NCBI GenBank assembly: GCA_964411125.1
Contig: CAYPJU010000051.1
Location: 1-44,947, forward strand
From: JBFIHF01 sp964411125
GTDB lineage: Bacteria; Myxococcota_A; Bradymonadia; Bradymonadales; Bradymonadaceae
Reading direction: 5' to 3'
DNA: 44,947 nucleotides
Shown here: positions 25,224 to 34,159 of the stretch, one piece after another
How the letters are laid out: each line of letters starts with the position of its first letter
Numbering within the stretch: the stretch's first letter is position 1
Notes under the pieces: generated by a model
Told to the model about the DNA's origin: nothing
What the model saw: only the letters and a program-made list of their open reading frames with translations
Database searches by the model: none
Position numbers and translations under genes: made by a program

Positions 25224-26231
25224 ATGAAAGCAATCGTGTTTCTCGCACTGGCGACGGCGCTGGCGGGGTGCTCTGGGAGTCCGACGCCCGACGACGGTTC
25301 GCCCGACGCAGGTTCGAGCGACGTCGGAGGCGAAGTTGGGGGAGCCGACCTCGGTGAAGGCTCTGGTGACGCCGAAATCCGCGACAGCGGTCCGATGTCG
25401 GCGGACACCTCGGGTGCAGACGCGGCGTCGCTGGATGGAGGTGGAGACGCCGGACCGATCGGGGGAGAGCGCCCGGTGAAGGTGGTGGTTCCTTCGGACT
25501 GGAGCGCTGACAAGACGTACCCGGTGGTGATGGTGCTGCACGGCTACACGGCGAACTCGACGCTGCAGAACGCATATTTCAAGACGGGCGATTACGTGGA
25601 CGAGCTGCAATACATCCTCGTCCTTCCGGAGGGGACCACGAATTCAGCTGGCCAGCAGTTCTGGGAAGCGACGAACGCGTGCTGCGACTTCGGCGGCGAC
25701 GATCCGGGTGACTCGGAATACCTCGCCGGTGTTCTCCGCGACGTGCACGCGCGCTACTCGGGGGACCCGAAGCGAACGGTGCTGCTCGGCCACTCCAACG
25801 GTGGCTTCATGAGCTACCGGATGGCGTGCGACCACGCCGACCTGATCGCGGCGATCGGGAGTCTGGCGGGGGCGACCTGGGAGGACGCGTCGCAGTGTGA
25901 ACCGAGCGAGCCCGTCGCCGTGGTTCAGATGCACGGGACGTTCGACTCGACGGTTCCGTACGGGGGTCGCGGCCCCCAGCCGGGTGCGGAAGAGACCGTC
26001 GAGCAGTGGCGGGTCTTCAACGGTTGTGAAGAGGACTCGGCGTCTTCCGGTCCCTTCAACTACGACGTGAAGGTGGTCGGCGACGAGACCGAGGTCTCGA
26101 CCTGGTCGGGCTGCGACGGCGGGGTCTCGGTCGAGCTGTGGAAAATGAACGGGAGCGACCACATCCCGACTCTGAAACGCGAATGGACCGAGGCGGTCCT
26201 CAACTTCCTACTTTCCCAATCGAAACCATGA
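25224..26231 (+). CDS. Secreted lipoprotein esterase (PHB-depolymerase/LpqC-like)
   Basis: 335 residues. The signal peptide MKAIVFLALATALAGC ends in a lipobox. A linker of about 70 residues rich in Gly, Ser, Asp and Ala follows, as in many myxobacterial surface lipoproteins. The alpha/beta-hydrolase domain shows VMVLHGYTANS (oxyanion), LPEGTTNSAGQQFW, nucleophile elbow LLGHSNGGFMSYRM, and SDHIPTL near the end, where the catalytic His is expected. The likely activity is ester hydrolysis of polymers or acylated sugars. The start is ATG 25224 with GGAGG 7 bases upstream. It overlaps the next lipoprotein gene by 4 bp. Confidence 0.85.
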   Translation: MKAIVFLALATALAGCSGSPTPDDGSPDAGSSDVGGEVGGADLGEGSGDAEIRDSGPMSADTSGADAASLDGGGDAGPIGGERPVKVVVPSDWSADKTYPVVMVLHGYTANSTLQNAYFKTGDYVDELQYILVLPEGTTNSAGQQFWEATNACCDFGGDDPGDSEYLAGVLRDVHARYSGDPKRTVLLGHSNGGFMSYRMACDHADLIAAIGSLAGATWEDASQCEPSEPVAVVQMHGTFDSTVPYGGRGPQPGAEETVEQWRVFNGCEEDSASSGPFNYDVKVVGDETEVSTWSGCDGGVSVELWKMNGSDHIPTLKREWTEAVLNFLLSQSKP

Positions 26232-26914
26232 AAATGCCTCTCCGTTTCTCTCTCTCGTTGCTGTTTGTGGTGCTCGTCACGCTCGGCTGCAAGAGCAAGC
26301 CCGACGTGGACGAGTTGGTGGCCGCGGCCGACGTGACCCCTCGGTACCTCGCGCTGGGTGACGCCTACGTCATCGGGGAAGGGGTGAGCTCGCGCGAGCG
26401 CTACCCGAAGCTCGTGAGCCAGCGGCTCGGGCTGGCGGATCCTGTCATCGTCGCGCGGCGGGGTTGGACGGTGCGAGACCTGCAAACAGGAATCGCCGAG
26501 GCGGGAATCTCGAGCCAGAACTATGCGCTCGTCACCCTGCAGGTCGGGATGAACGACGCATATCTGGGTGTGCCCGCCGAGGAGTTCCGAGCCGACTTTC
26601 CGCAGGCGTTCTCCACGGCGGTGGAATTCGCCCGGGGCGACGCCTCGCGCGTCTGGGTGGTCTCCATCCCGGACTACACCGTGACGCCGGAAGGGAGCCG
26701 GAAGGACGACCCGGAAGCGGCGGCTCGGGTCGACGCGTTCAACACCATCGCTCGAGAGCATGCCGAAGCGAACGGCGCGGGCTGGGTGGACGTGACCGAC
26801 ATCACGCGAGGAAATCCCCAACTCGTGACGCACGACGGGCTTCACCCGTCCCCGGCTCAGTACGAAATGTGGGCAGAAGAGATTGCGGCGGCAGTGGGTA
26901 CGGTCGAACCTTGA
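26228..26914 (+). CDS. SGNH/GDSL-hydrolase-like lipoprotein lacking the nucleophile serine
   Basis: 228 residues from ATG 26228, overlapping the esterase stop (ATGA). A lipoprotein signal (LSLLFVVLVTLGC) precedes the SGNH fold. Blocks are LALGDAYVIGEGV (block I), GWTVRDLQTGI, LQVGMNDAYLGV (block III, with Asn) and HDGLHPSPAQY (block V, with Asp-x-x-His). In the active family block I reads GDS. Here the codon is GCC (Ala, at about 26359-26366), so the nucleophile is absent while the Asn, Asp and His are kept. It may be a catalytically dead binding protein, or use another residue. Coupling to the esterase upstream suggests they act together at the cell surface. Confidence 0.8.
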   Translation: MKMPLRFSLSLLFVVLVTLGCKSKPDVDELVAAADVTPRYLALGDAYVIGEGVSSRERYPKLVSQRLGLADPVIVARRGWTVRDLQTGIAEAGISSQNYALVTLQVGMNDAYLGVPAEEFRADFPQAFSTAVEFARGDASRVWVVSIPDYTVTPEGSRKDDPEAAARVDAFNTIAREHAEANGAGWVDVTDITRGNPQLVTHDGLHPSPAQYEMWAEEIAAAVGTVEP

Positions 26915-26960
26915 CGCCAGCAGGGCCCGGTGGTCCCGGTCCTCAGGTGCACGGTCCTGA

Positions 26961-27557
26961 TCAGCCGAGGAGTCCGCGCTCTCGAAGGAGCGTCATCACC
27001 AGCTCGACGGAATGGTCGACGGAGTGCTGGGTGGTATCGATCACGAGGTCTGCGTCTTTCGGAGTCTCGTAGGGCTGCGAGACTCCCGTGAAGTCGTCGA
27101 TCTCGCCGGCACGGGCTTTGGCGTAGAGCCCTTTGGGGTCGCGGTCCTCGCAGACGTCGCGCGGGGTCGCCATCCAGATCAGCACGAACTCGCGGTGCTC
27201 CGTGATCGCGTTGCGGGCGAGGTCGCGGGCGGCGTTCGAGGGCGAGACGGCGGCCACGATGGAAATCTCCTGCTCCGTGGTGCCGGCGAGCTTTGCGATC
27301 CGCCGGATGTTCTCGATGCGGTCTTCCCGAGAAAACCCCAGGTCGGCGGAAACGGTTCGCCGCACCTCGTCTCCGTCCAGGAGCCGCACGGGCAGGTCCG
27401 CTTCCACCAGCTGCTCACGGACCGCGAGGGCGGTGGTCGTCTTGCCAGCCGCCGGGAGCCCGGTGAAGAAGAGGGTGAAGGGTCGAAGGACAGAGAGCCG
27501 GGGGGTTTCCATAAGGGTCGGCTTCGGGATGTCGGGAGTCGAAAGGCTATGAGACAT
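26961..27557 (-). CDS. cysC: Adenylylsulfate (APS) kinase
   Basis: 198 residues. It phosphorylates APS to PAPS with ATP. The P-loop is FTGLPAAGKTTTA, followed by LLDGDEVRRTVSADLGFSREDRIENIRRI (in blocks), the core APS-kinase signature, then ARAGEIDDFTGVSQPYE near the substrate lid. The start is ATG 27557 with GAGG 6 bases upstream; an internal ATG at codon 16 (METPRLSV) would remove the extra N-terminus. It stands alone with no ATP sulfurylase or PAPS reductase beside it, so a role in making sulfate donors rather than assimilation is possible. It is divergent from the LtrA-KirBac gene. Confidence 0.9.
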   Translation of the reverse strand: MSHSLSTPDIPKPTLMETPRLSVLRPFTLFFTGLPAAGKTTTALAVREQLVEADLPVRLLDGDEVRRTVSADLGFSREDRIENIRRIAKLAGTTEQEISIVAAVSPSNAARDLARNAITEHREFVLIWMATPRDVCEDRDPKGLYAKARAGEIDDFTGVSQPYETPKDADLVIDTTQHSVDHSVELVMTLLRERGLLG

Positions 27558-27781
27558 GGCGACCTCGGGCGGTTCAACACTGAACTCGGCGGGTGTCATA
27601 CACGATCTGACGTCGCGAGTACATGAACCTCGCATGTTTTGGCAAGCCCGCGCCCGGCTCGGCGATGGGTCTCGGCGCGGTCCGGTGGCGAGGCGTGGGG
27701 GGCAGTTCGCCTGGCCCGAACTCTCCTGGGGTCGTCGAGAGGCTCGCGAGGGGCCTGAAGGTCCGTTCTCGTTCGATGTTG

Positions 27782-27795
27782 CGCCCCTTCGGGCG
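27782..27795. other. Short hairpin in the cysC/LtrA-KirBac divergent region
   Basis: CGCCC-cttc-GGGCG forms a small stable stem-loop about 58 bases before the LtrA-KirBac start. The rest of the 296-bp divergent region (27558-27853) must hold both promoters, which I cannot place. The frame of the downstream gene is open through it from 27623 but gives no domain. Confidence 0.3.
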
Positions 27796-27853
27796 ACAAA
27801 GCTACACAACTGTTCGCGAAATCGACCGAACCGGTCCAAGCGTGGGAGAGAGT

Positions 27854-29971
27854 GTGGCGCATCAGATGCAGAACCGTTGGCACCATCCAACGCACCTCCA
27901 CAGCCCGGAGCTGGGTGAAGAGAAGCGCGTCGCCTGGTTGGAGCTCTTTTACGACCTGATCTACGTCGCGGCGATCATCCAGCTCGGGAACGCCCTCAGC
28001 GAGAACGTCGGTTGGCTCGGCTTCCTGGGGTTTTTCGCGCTCATGACGCCGATCTGGTTCACGTGGACCGGGTTCACGTTCTTTTCGAATCGGTTCACGG
28101 TCGACGACTTCCTTCACCGAACGATCGTGTTTCTGCAGATGCTCTTCGTGGGTGGAGTCGCGGTGAGCGCTCCTCGTGTGTTCGACGGTGAGACGACCGG
28201 GTTCGCGCTGGCGTACGCGGGGGCGCGGCTGATGCTGGTCGTGATGTACGCACGAGCCTGGCTCCAGACGGGGGACGCGCGGGAGATGACGAAGCGGTAC
28301 TCGATCGGCTTCGCGATCGGAGCGGTTCTGTGGGGCGCGTCGGCATTCGTTCCGTCTCCGTGGGTTTACGTGATGTGGGGCGTAGCGATGGCGGTGGACC
28401 TGGGGACCCCATTGGGCAAAGCGGCGCGGGAGGTCCTCGGCCGTTATCCGCCGGACCTGCCGCACATGGCGGAACGCTACGGGCTGCTGACGATCATCGT
28501 TTTGGGGGAATCGTTCGTGAAGGTGCTGAGCGCGATCTCGGAGAAGGGTCTGTCGCTGCAGTACGCGACGATGGGGGGGCTGGCGCTCGGGATCACGTGT
28601 TTCCTGTGGTGGCTCTACTTCGACGACATCGGGGGGTCGCGAGTCAAGCCGCGGATGATGTCGACCCTGGTGTGGATCTACTCACACCTGCCGCTGACCG
28701 TGTCGATCGTCGCGGTCGGAGTGGCGATCAAGAAGGCGGTCTTCTTCGATCCGTTCGAGGTGGCGACGGCGAAGTACCGGTGGCTGCTGTGTGGAACTCT
28801 GGCGCTCGCTCTCCTTTCGACGGCTGCGCTGGACTGGGTGACGGAGCGACGTCAGTCGGAGGTGAGAGACGAGTATCGGTTCCGCATTCGTGTGGGCTCG
28901 GCGTTGGTGGTGCTGCTGATGGCTTCGATCGGGGGACTTCCGGGGTCGGTCTTCGTCGCGATCGTGACGGGGGTGTGTTTCCTGCAGGTCATCGTCGACC
29001 TGCTGATGTCGCCGTTGACTGCGGATCCCCACGAGATCCACCACGCCGGGCCGGCGTATCAGCCGTCACTGGATCGAGACGGCAAGTCCGATGACAGCGC
29101 GGAGGGGGAGGAGCGGCGATTCCGGGACGTGTCGGAGGCGGTGCGGAAGGGAACCCCGAGCGAGATGAGGCGCGACCTCTACTTTCATTTCATGGAGGGG
29201 TCCTGGACGCAGTTGCTGGGGGCGATGGCGCTCTTCTACGTGCTTTCCAACGTGGTGTTCGGGGGCCTCTTCCTGCTCGAACCGGAGAGCGTCAGCGGGC
29301 TTCGGCCCAACGATTTCGTGGCTGCGTTCTCTTTCAGTGTCCAGACGATGAGCACCATCGGGTACGGCGCGATGTCGCCGGCGACACCGTACGGACATTT
29401 ACTCGTGACGATCGAAGCGGCCTACGGGCTCTTGTCGGTCGCGTTGGCGACGGGTGTGATTTTCGCGAAGCTCGCGCGTCCGAGCGCGAGCGTCGTCTTC
29501 AGTCGAAAAATCGTGGTGACGGAACGGGAAGGTAAACAGACGTTGATGATGCGAGTGGGCAACGCGCGCGGCAACGACGTGACGGAGGCGCGGTGCCATC
29601 TGGCGATCTTGTTCGACGAAGTGAGTGACGAGGGGCATCGCATGCGCCGCATCCACGACCTCGAGCTGGTCCGTGACACGACGCCGATCTTCGCTCTCTC
29701 GTGGTCGGTGATGCACGTGATCGACGAATCGAGTCCCCTGTGGGGGATCCCACCCGACGAAGTGAAGGATCGCGTGGTCTCGGTGATCGCGACGCTTCAA
29801 GGTTACGATGGGACCTACGCGCAGACGACGCACGCGCGAAAGATCTGGCGATCGGATGATCTGGTGTTCGGGGAGCGGTTCGTAGACGTGATCTCTTCGC
29901 TACCGGACGGGCGGCTGATGGTGGACTACAACGTGTTCCACGACACGGTGCCGGATGCGGAGCAAACCTGA
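27854..29971 (+). CDS. LtrA-family membrane protein fused to a KirBac-type potassium channel
   Basis: About 705 residues. Residues about 10-400 match the LtrA (low temperature requirement A) family: HHPTHLHS, then WLELFYDLIYVAAIIQL and a polytopic domain with ERYGLLTIIVLGESFVKV. From about 438 it changes to a complete inward-rectifier K+ channel: MRRDLYFHFMEGSW (slide helix), pore with FSVQTMSTIGYGAMSP (selectivity filter TIGYG, 501-505), second helix, then the cytosolic domain with LARPSASVVFSRKIVV, LSWSVMHVIDESSPLWG, TTHARKIW and DYNVFHDTVP, all typical of KirBac. I choose GTG 27854, with GGAG 5 bases upstream; ATG 27866 is possible. The kinase gene begins 32 bp downstream. K+ conduction follows from the filter; the LtrA contribution is unknown. 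Confidence 0.88.
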   Translation: MAHQMQNRWHHPTHLHSPELGEEKRVAWLELFYDLIYVAAIIQLGNALSENVGWLGFLGFFALMTPIWFTWTGFTFFSNRFTVDDFLHRTIVFLQMLFVGGVAVSAPRVFDGETTGFALAYAGARLMLVVMYARAWLQTGDAREMTKRYSIGFAIGAVLWGASAFVPSPWVYVMWGVAMAVDLGTPLGKAAREVLGRYPPDLPHMAERYGLLTIIVLGESFVKVLSAISEKGLSLQYATMGGLALGITCFLWWLYFDDIGGSRVKPRMMSTLVWIYSHLPLTVSIVAVGVAIKKAVFFDPFEVATAKYRWLLCGTLALALLSTAALDWVTERRQSEVRDEYRFRIRVGSALVVLLMASIGGLPGSVFVAIVTGVCFLQVIVDLLMSPLTADPHEIHHAGPAYQPSLDRDGKSDDSAEGEERRFRDVSEAVRKGTPSEMRRDLYFHFMEGSWTQLLGAMALFYVLSNVVFGGLFLLEPESVSGLRPNDFVAAFSFSVQTMSTIGYGAMSPATPYGHLLVTIEAAYGLLSVALATGVIFAKLARPSASVVFSRKIVVTEREGKQTLMMRVGNARGNDVTEARCHLAILFDEVSDEGHRMRRIHDLELVRDTTPIFALSWSVMHVIDESSPLWGIPPDEVKDRVVSVIATLQGYDGTYAQTTHARKIWRSDDLVFGERFVDVISSLPDGRLMVDYNVFHDTVPDAEQT

Positions 29972-30003
29972 TACCATCTTCGTCGGTCGAACACGGGTCG
30001 ATT

Positions 30004-33000
30004 TTGAAGCTGGAAGCTCGACAAGAAGTCGGTCCGTTCCTTCTCTCGGAGCAGATCGGGGTGGGCGGCATGGGAGAAGTGTGGGCCGCCCATCACGCGG
30101 TCCGTGGTACGGGCGTCGCCATCAAGGTCGTGACGAGTAACCGTGCCGTCGAGGAGAAGTACCGCGACGTGTTTCAGCGCGAGGTGCAAGCGGTCGCCGC
30201 GCTGAACCATCCGGGGGTAGTGGCGATCTACGACTACGGGGAGTTGGAGGCGGAGGGCGCGGCCAAGTCGCTGCCCTGGTACGCGATGGAGCTCGCGCAG
30301 ACGAGCCTGGGGGACGTCTTCGTAGAGGACTGGCCCACGCTTCAACGGGTGCTGGTCGAGATCTTGGACGCGCTCGCCCACGCCCACGCGCGCGGTGTGA
30401 TTCACCGCGATCTCAAGCCCGAGAACGTACTGCTGACGTCGGACCTGTCGGTCAAGCTGACGGACTTCGGGATGGCGCACGTGGTGGAGGAGTCGCGCTC
30501 GACGGGGAACGTCTTCGGTCCGGGGGGCGGGACGCCCGATTTCATGGCGCCCGAGCAATTCCGTGGGCAGTGGCGTCGGTTTGGTCCGTGGACGGACCTT
30601 TACGCGCTGGGTTGCATGGCGTGGGAGCTGACGACGGGAGTCCCCCCGTTCCGCGGGGGCCGCGTGGTCGACATCGCGCTGAAGCACATGAGCGAATCGC
30701 CGCCCCATCTGGAGGCGAAATTCCCCGTACCGCCACGGTTCGAGGTCTGGCTGCGCCAACTCATGCAGAAGCATCCGCTGGACCGCTACCGGCGGGCCGC
30801 GGACGCGCGCTGGGCCCTGATCCACGACGTGGCACAGCCGACGGGGAGTCGTCCTGTGGTGGAGCGCCCTCCCCCATCATCACCGCGTCAGACCGTGGGA
30901 CCGCGGGACACGTGGGACATGGGTGCGAGTCGTCGCAAGAGTTCGGCATCGACATTGGTCGCGACGTATGGCCTGACCCCGCCCTTCCCCGATCGATGGC
31001 AGACCGACCACGTTCCTGCGAAGCTCGGGGGCGCGGGGCTGGGCCTGTTTGGAATCCGTGAGATTCCGTTCGTCGATAGGGACAGCGAGCGTGACAGGGT
31101 CTGGCAGGTGCTGCGCCACGTGGAGAGCAGCGGCGAGAACGCCCTGGTGCTCGTGGGGGGCGCGGCGGGCGTAGGGCGCACGCGGTTCGCGCAGTGGATT
31201 TCCCGTCGAGCGGACGAGCTTGGTGCTGCGACCGTGCTGCGTGCGGGGCACGCTCCGATCGCCAACAAACGAGACGGACTGTCGGGCGCGATCGTCCGTC
31301 ATCTGGGGATCGAGGGGGTCGAAGCAGAGCGGGCCGAAGACATCACGCTCGATCGGTTGGGACCTCAGTTCGACCCGCGGCCCCTCTTCGACGTTCTGTT
31401 CGGGACGCGCGGTGAGCACTCGTCGGGACGAACGTCGACCTTCATCGCCCCGATGCAGCGGTACGCCGCGGTGGAGAAGTTGTTCGCACACCTGTCGCGT
31501 GAACGGCCCGTGATCCTCTTCGCGGACGACGTCCAATGGGGAGCGGACACTCTCCTCTTCGTTCAGCACCTCCTCAAGGCGCGCACTCGCACGCTCGTGG
31601 TCGCGACGGTCCGAGAGGACACGCTCCCCGAGCGCTACTGGGAAGGCCAGTTGGTGGAAGAGCTTCTTCGAAATCCACGGGCGCTGCAGTTCCAGTTGGG
31701 GGCGCTGGGCAGCGAGGAGCGGATGGAGCTGATCGACCAGATGCTGGAGCTCGAGAGGGATCTGGCGCGTCTGGTCGCCCGTCGGTCGCACGGTATTCCG
31801 ATGTTCGCGGTGCAGGTCGTGGGCGACTGGGTGCAGCGCGACATGTTGGTGGACAGCGAGGACGGGTTCCGCCTGCGCGACTCGGCGGCGACGGCGCTGC
31901 CGGAGGACGTGTTCGCTCTGTGGCAGCAGCGGATCGAGGAGCTCTCGATGTCGGTCGACGAGCCGCGAATCGACGAGCTGCTGATGGTGGCCGCGGTGTT
32001 GGGGCGCGGAGACGACCGAGAATGGCGCGAAGCCTGCACGACGCTGGGCTTGACGATACCGGCGAATTTCGTCGACGAGCTCGTGACCCGACGGCTCGCG
32101 CACCGGGAGGAGAATGGCTGGTCCTTCCAGCACGGAATGCTGCGGGAGGCGATGGAGCAGCGTGTGGAGGAGTCGGACGCGGCAGCGGCGATCTACGCCG
32201 CCTGCGCGCGTGCCGCCGATCCTTCGGACCCGTACCGCGTGGCCGAGCTGCAGGTGCGGGCCGGTGACTACGACGAGGCGATCGACAGTCTGGTGAACGC
32301 TCTTCGAGCCGGGACATCCTCGGTGGGGGTCGATCAGTCCCTGCAGCTGGTCGAGCTGATCCGCGACCTCTTCCGGGAGGTTCGCGCGACAGCCCACGAC
32401 GAGCGGCGAGGGGCCGTGGCGGAGGCGCAGATCCGCCTGACGCGAACGGCGGGATACTACGCGGAAGCGCGGCGCCTGGCAGCGGAGCTGGTGAAAGACG
32501 CCGTGCGGTTCTCGTGGCGCTCGACGGAGGCAGAGGCGCGGCTTCACCTGGGTATGCTGGGGCAGATTCTCAACGAGCCCAGAGACGCCGTGCTTCGAGA
32601 GTTCGACGAGGCTCTCACGATTTACGACGAGCTGGACGACGACCTGGGACGCGCCCGCGCGTACCGTGAGCTTGCGCGCTACAACCTCGTGACGGGCCAG
32701 CCGGATTCGACGAAGCGGCTGACGTCGAAGGCCCTGAAGGTGCTAGAGAGTGCGCACGACTACGAGGGGACGGTCGACTGCCGTCTGATGCAAGCGGAGG
32801 CGGCGTTGGCGCTCGGGGATCGCTCCGAAGCGGAGCGCGAGTTCGAGTCGGCCTTACAGCTCGCGCGCGAGCACCAGGTGCGCCACCTCGAGGCGGCCGC
32901 GCTCGACGGGCTGGGGCTGCTGTCTCGCTTTCGAGGGAAGGCAAACAAGGCGGAAGACCAGTTTTTCGCGGCGTGCGAACTCTGGTCGGGGGTCGGAAGT

Positions 33001-33417
33001 CCGCTGTCGGATCAAGCCGCGACGCATTTAGCGCTTCTTCATTTCGACCAGATGGAGTTCGACGAGGCGGGTGACATCCTCGACGACGTGGCCGCTCGGG
33101 TCCCGGCCGGGACCCATCACCCGTTCGCCTCCACGGTGTGGGCGGGCATGATGGCGGTCGCGGCCCACCGGGGAACGACCCGTGTCTTCGACGCGTACCG
33201 TGAACGTCTGATGGCGGCGACTTCGACTCGGGGCATGTGGAGTCTGGAACCGGGTCGGCTGGCGTTTCTGGCCGGGACGGTGTGGGCGAAGCGAAAAGAT
33301 CGGGCTCGCGCACGCAGTTGCTTCGACATTGCCCGGCACCACTTTCTGGCGATCGAGGAGGAGAAGCTCGCGGACGACGTCGCGCGGGCGATCGGGCGCC
33401 TGGCGGCCGATCCGTGA
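30004..33417 (+). CDS. Serine/threonine kinase fused to a STAND/AAA-type ATPase and TPR region
   Basis: 1137 residues. The kinase domain (about 10-280) has IGVGGMGEVWAA, VAIKVV, HRDLKPENVLL, DFGMAH and APEQF. An ATPase domain (about 358-700) begins FVDRDSERDRVW, has Walker A VGGAAGVGRTRF and Walker B VILFADDVQWG. The Walker A Lys is Arg. Helical repeats of TPR type (about 745-1130) include RAYRELARYNLVTGQPD and HLALLHFDQMEFDEAGDILD. Such kinase-ATPase-TPR proteins are typical of myxobacteria and act as large sensor/scaffold kinases. The start appears to be TTG 30004 (LKLEARQEVGPF) with no clear ribosome site, so coupling to the LtrA-KirBac gene 32 bp upstream is likely. The channel, or its cytosolic domain, is a plausible phosphorylation target by position only. 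Confidence 0.88.
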   Translation: MKLEARQEVGPFLLSEQIGVGGMGEVWAAHHAVRGTGVAIKVVTSNRAVEEKYRDVFQREVQAVAALNHPGVVAIYDYGELEAEGAAKSLPWYAMELAQTSLGDVFVEDWPTLQRVLVEILDALAHAHARGVIHRDLKPENVLLTSDLSVKLTDFGMAHVVEESRSTGNVFGPGGGTPDFMAPEQFRGQWRRFGPWTDLYALGCMAWELTTGVPPFRGGRVVDIALKHMSESPPHLEAKFPVPPRFEVWLRQLMQKHPLDRYRRAADARWALIHDVAQPTGSRPVVERPPPSSPRQTVGPRDTWDMGASRRKSSASTLVATYGLTPPFPDRWQTDHVPAKLGGAGLGLFGIREIPFVDRDSERDRVWQVLRHVESSGENALVLVGGAAGVGRTRFAQWISRRADELGAATVLRAGHAPIANKRDGLSGAIVRHLGIEGVEAERAEDITLDRLGPQFDPRPLFDVLFGTRGEHSSGRTSTFIAPMQRYAAVEKLFAHLSRERPVILFADDVQWGADTLLFVQHLLKARTRTLVVATVREDTLPERYWEGQLVEELLRNPRALQFQLGALGSEERMELIDQMLELERDLARLVARRSHGIPMFAVQVVGDWVQRDMLVDSEDGFRLRDSAATALPEDVFALWQQRIEELSMSVDEPRIDELLMVAAVLGRGDDREWREACTTLGLTIPANFVDELVTRRLAHREENGWSFQHGMLREAMEQRVEESDAAAAIYAACARAADPSDPYRVAELQVRAGDYDEAIDSLVNALRAGTSSVGVDQSLQLVELIRDLFREVRATAHDERRGAVAEAQIRLTRTAGYYAEARRLAAELVKDAVRFSWRSTEAEARLHLGMLGQILNEPRDAVLREFDEALTIYDELDDDLGRARAYRELARYNLVTGQPDSTKRLTSKALKVLESAHDYEGTVDCRLMQAEAALALGDRSEAEREFESALQLAREHQVRHLEAAALDGLGLLSRFRGKANKAEDQFFAACELWSGVGSPLSDQAATHLALLHFDQMEFDEAGDILDDVAARVPAGTHHPFASTVWAGMMAVAAHRGTTRVFDAYRERLMAATSTRGMWSLEPGRLAFLAGTVWAKRKDRARARSCFDIARHHFLAIEEEKLADDVARAIGRLAADP

Positions 33418-33496
33418 GACCTTCCGGACGCGAGCGGCATCCACTGAAAGAAGCAAGCAGGGGGCGGCGGCGAGACTGCGCCCACGGAGGTGAGAG

Positions 33497-34153
33497 ATGT
33501 TCGGATTTGGAAAGAAGAAAGAGATGCCGACGGCGGACGAAGCGCTGCCGGGTCGCAGCGAGAAGATGCCGGTACCGGCGAAGCACACGGTGCTCGGCAC
33601 CCCGCTCGAGGGGCCGTTCCCGGAGGGGTTGGCCGTAGCGATGTTCGGGCTCGGATGTTTCTGGGGTGCGGAGCGAAAGTTCTGGCAGCAGGAGGGTGTG
33701 CATTCGACGCAGGTGGGCTACGCGGCGGGTTTCACGGAGAACCCCACGTATCGCGAGGTCTGCAGCGGCCGCACGGGCCACAACGAGGTGGTGAGGGTGG
33801 TGTACGATCCCGAGCAGGTTTCGTACGAGGAGTTGCTGCGGGTCTTCTGGGAGAGCCACGACCCGACGCAGGGGATGCGGCAGGGGAACGACGTCGGGAC
33901 ACAGTACCGCTCGGGGATCTACACGTACGACGAGGAGCAGGCTCAGCAGGCGAAAGCGTCGCGCGACGCGTACCAGGGACGGCTGGCGAACGCCGGGCAC
34001 GGGGAGATCACGACGGAGATCTTGGAGGCCCCGACTTTCTACTTCGCCGAGGAGTACCACCAGCAATACCTGGACAAGAATCCGAACGGGTATTGCGGGA
34101 TTGGGGGGCTGGGGGTGAGCTGCCCGGTGGGTCTGACGGCAGAAGCGGAGTGA
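33497..34153 (+). CDS. msrA: Peptide methionine sulfoxide reductase A
   Basis: 218 residues. It reduces methionine-S-sulfoxide in proteins. The catalytic motif is FGLGCFWGAERKFWQ (Cys about 54), with GYAAGFTENPTYREVCSG, GHNEVVRVVYDP and EEYHQQYLDKNPNGYCG. The C-terminal CGIGGLGVSCP probably supplies the resolving Cys residues. The first 40 residues are an extra charged segment (MFGFGKKKEMPTAD) compared with short MsrA forms. The start is ATG 33497 with GGAGG 6 bases upstream. It follows the kinase by 79 bp and ends before a hairpin. Confidence 0.95.
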   Translation: MFGFGKKKEMPTADEALPGRSEKMPVPAKHTVLGTPLEGPFPEGLAVAMFGLGCFWGAERKFWQQEGVHSTQVGYAAGFTENPTYREVCSGRTGHNEVVRVVYDPEQVSYEELLRVFWESHDPTQGMRQGNDVGTQYRSGIYTYDEEQAQQAKASRDAYQGRLANAGHGEITTEILEAPTFYFAEEYHQQYLDKNPNGYCGIGGLGVSCPVGLTAEAE

Positions 34154-34159
34154 GGTTGC

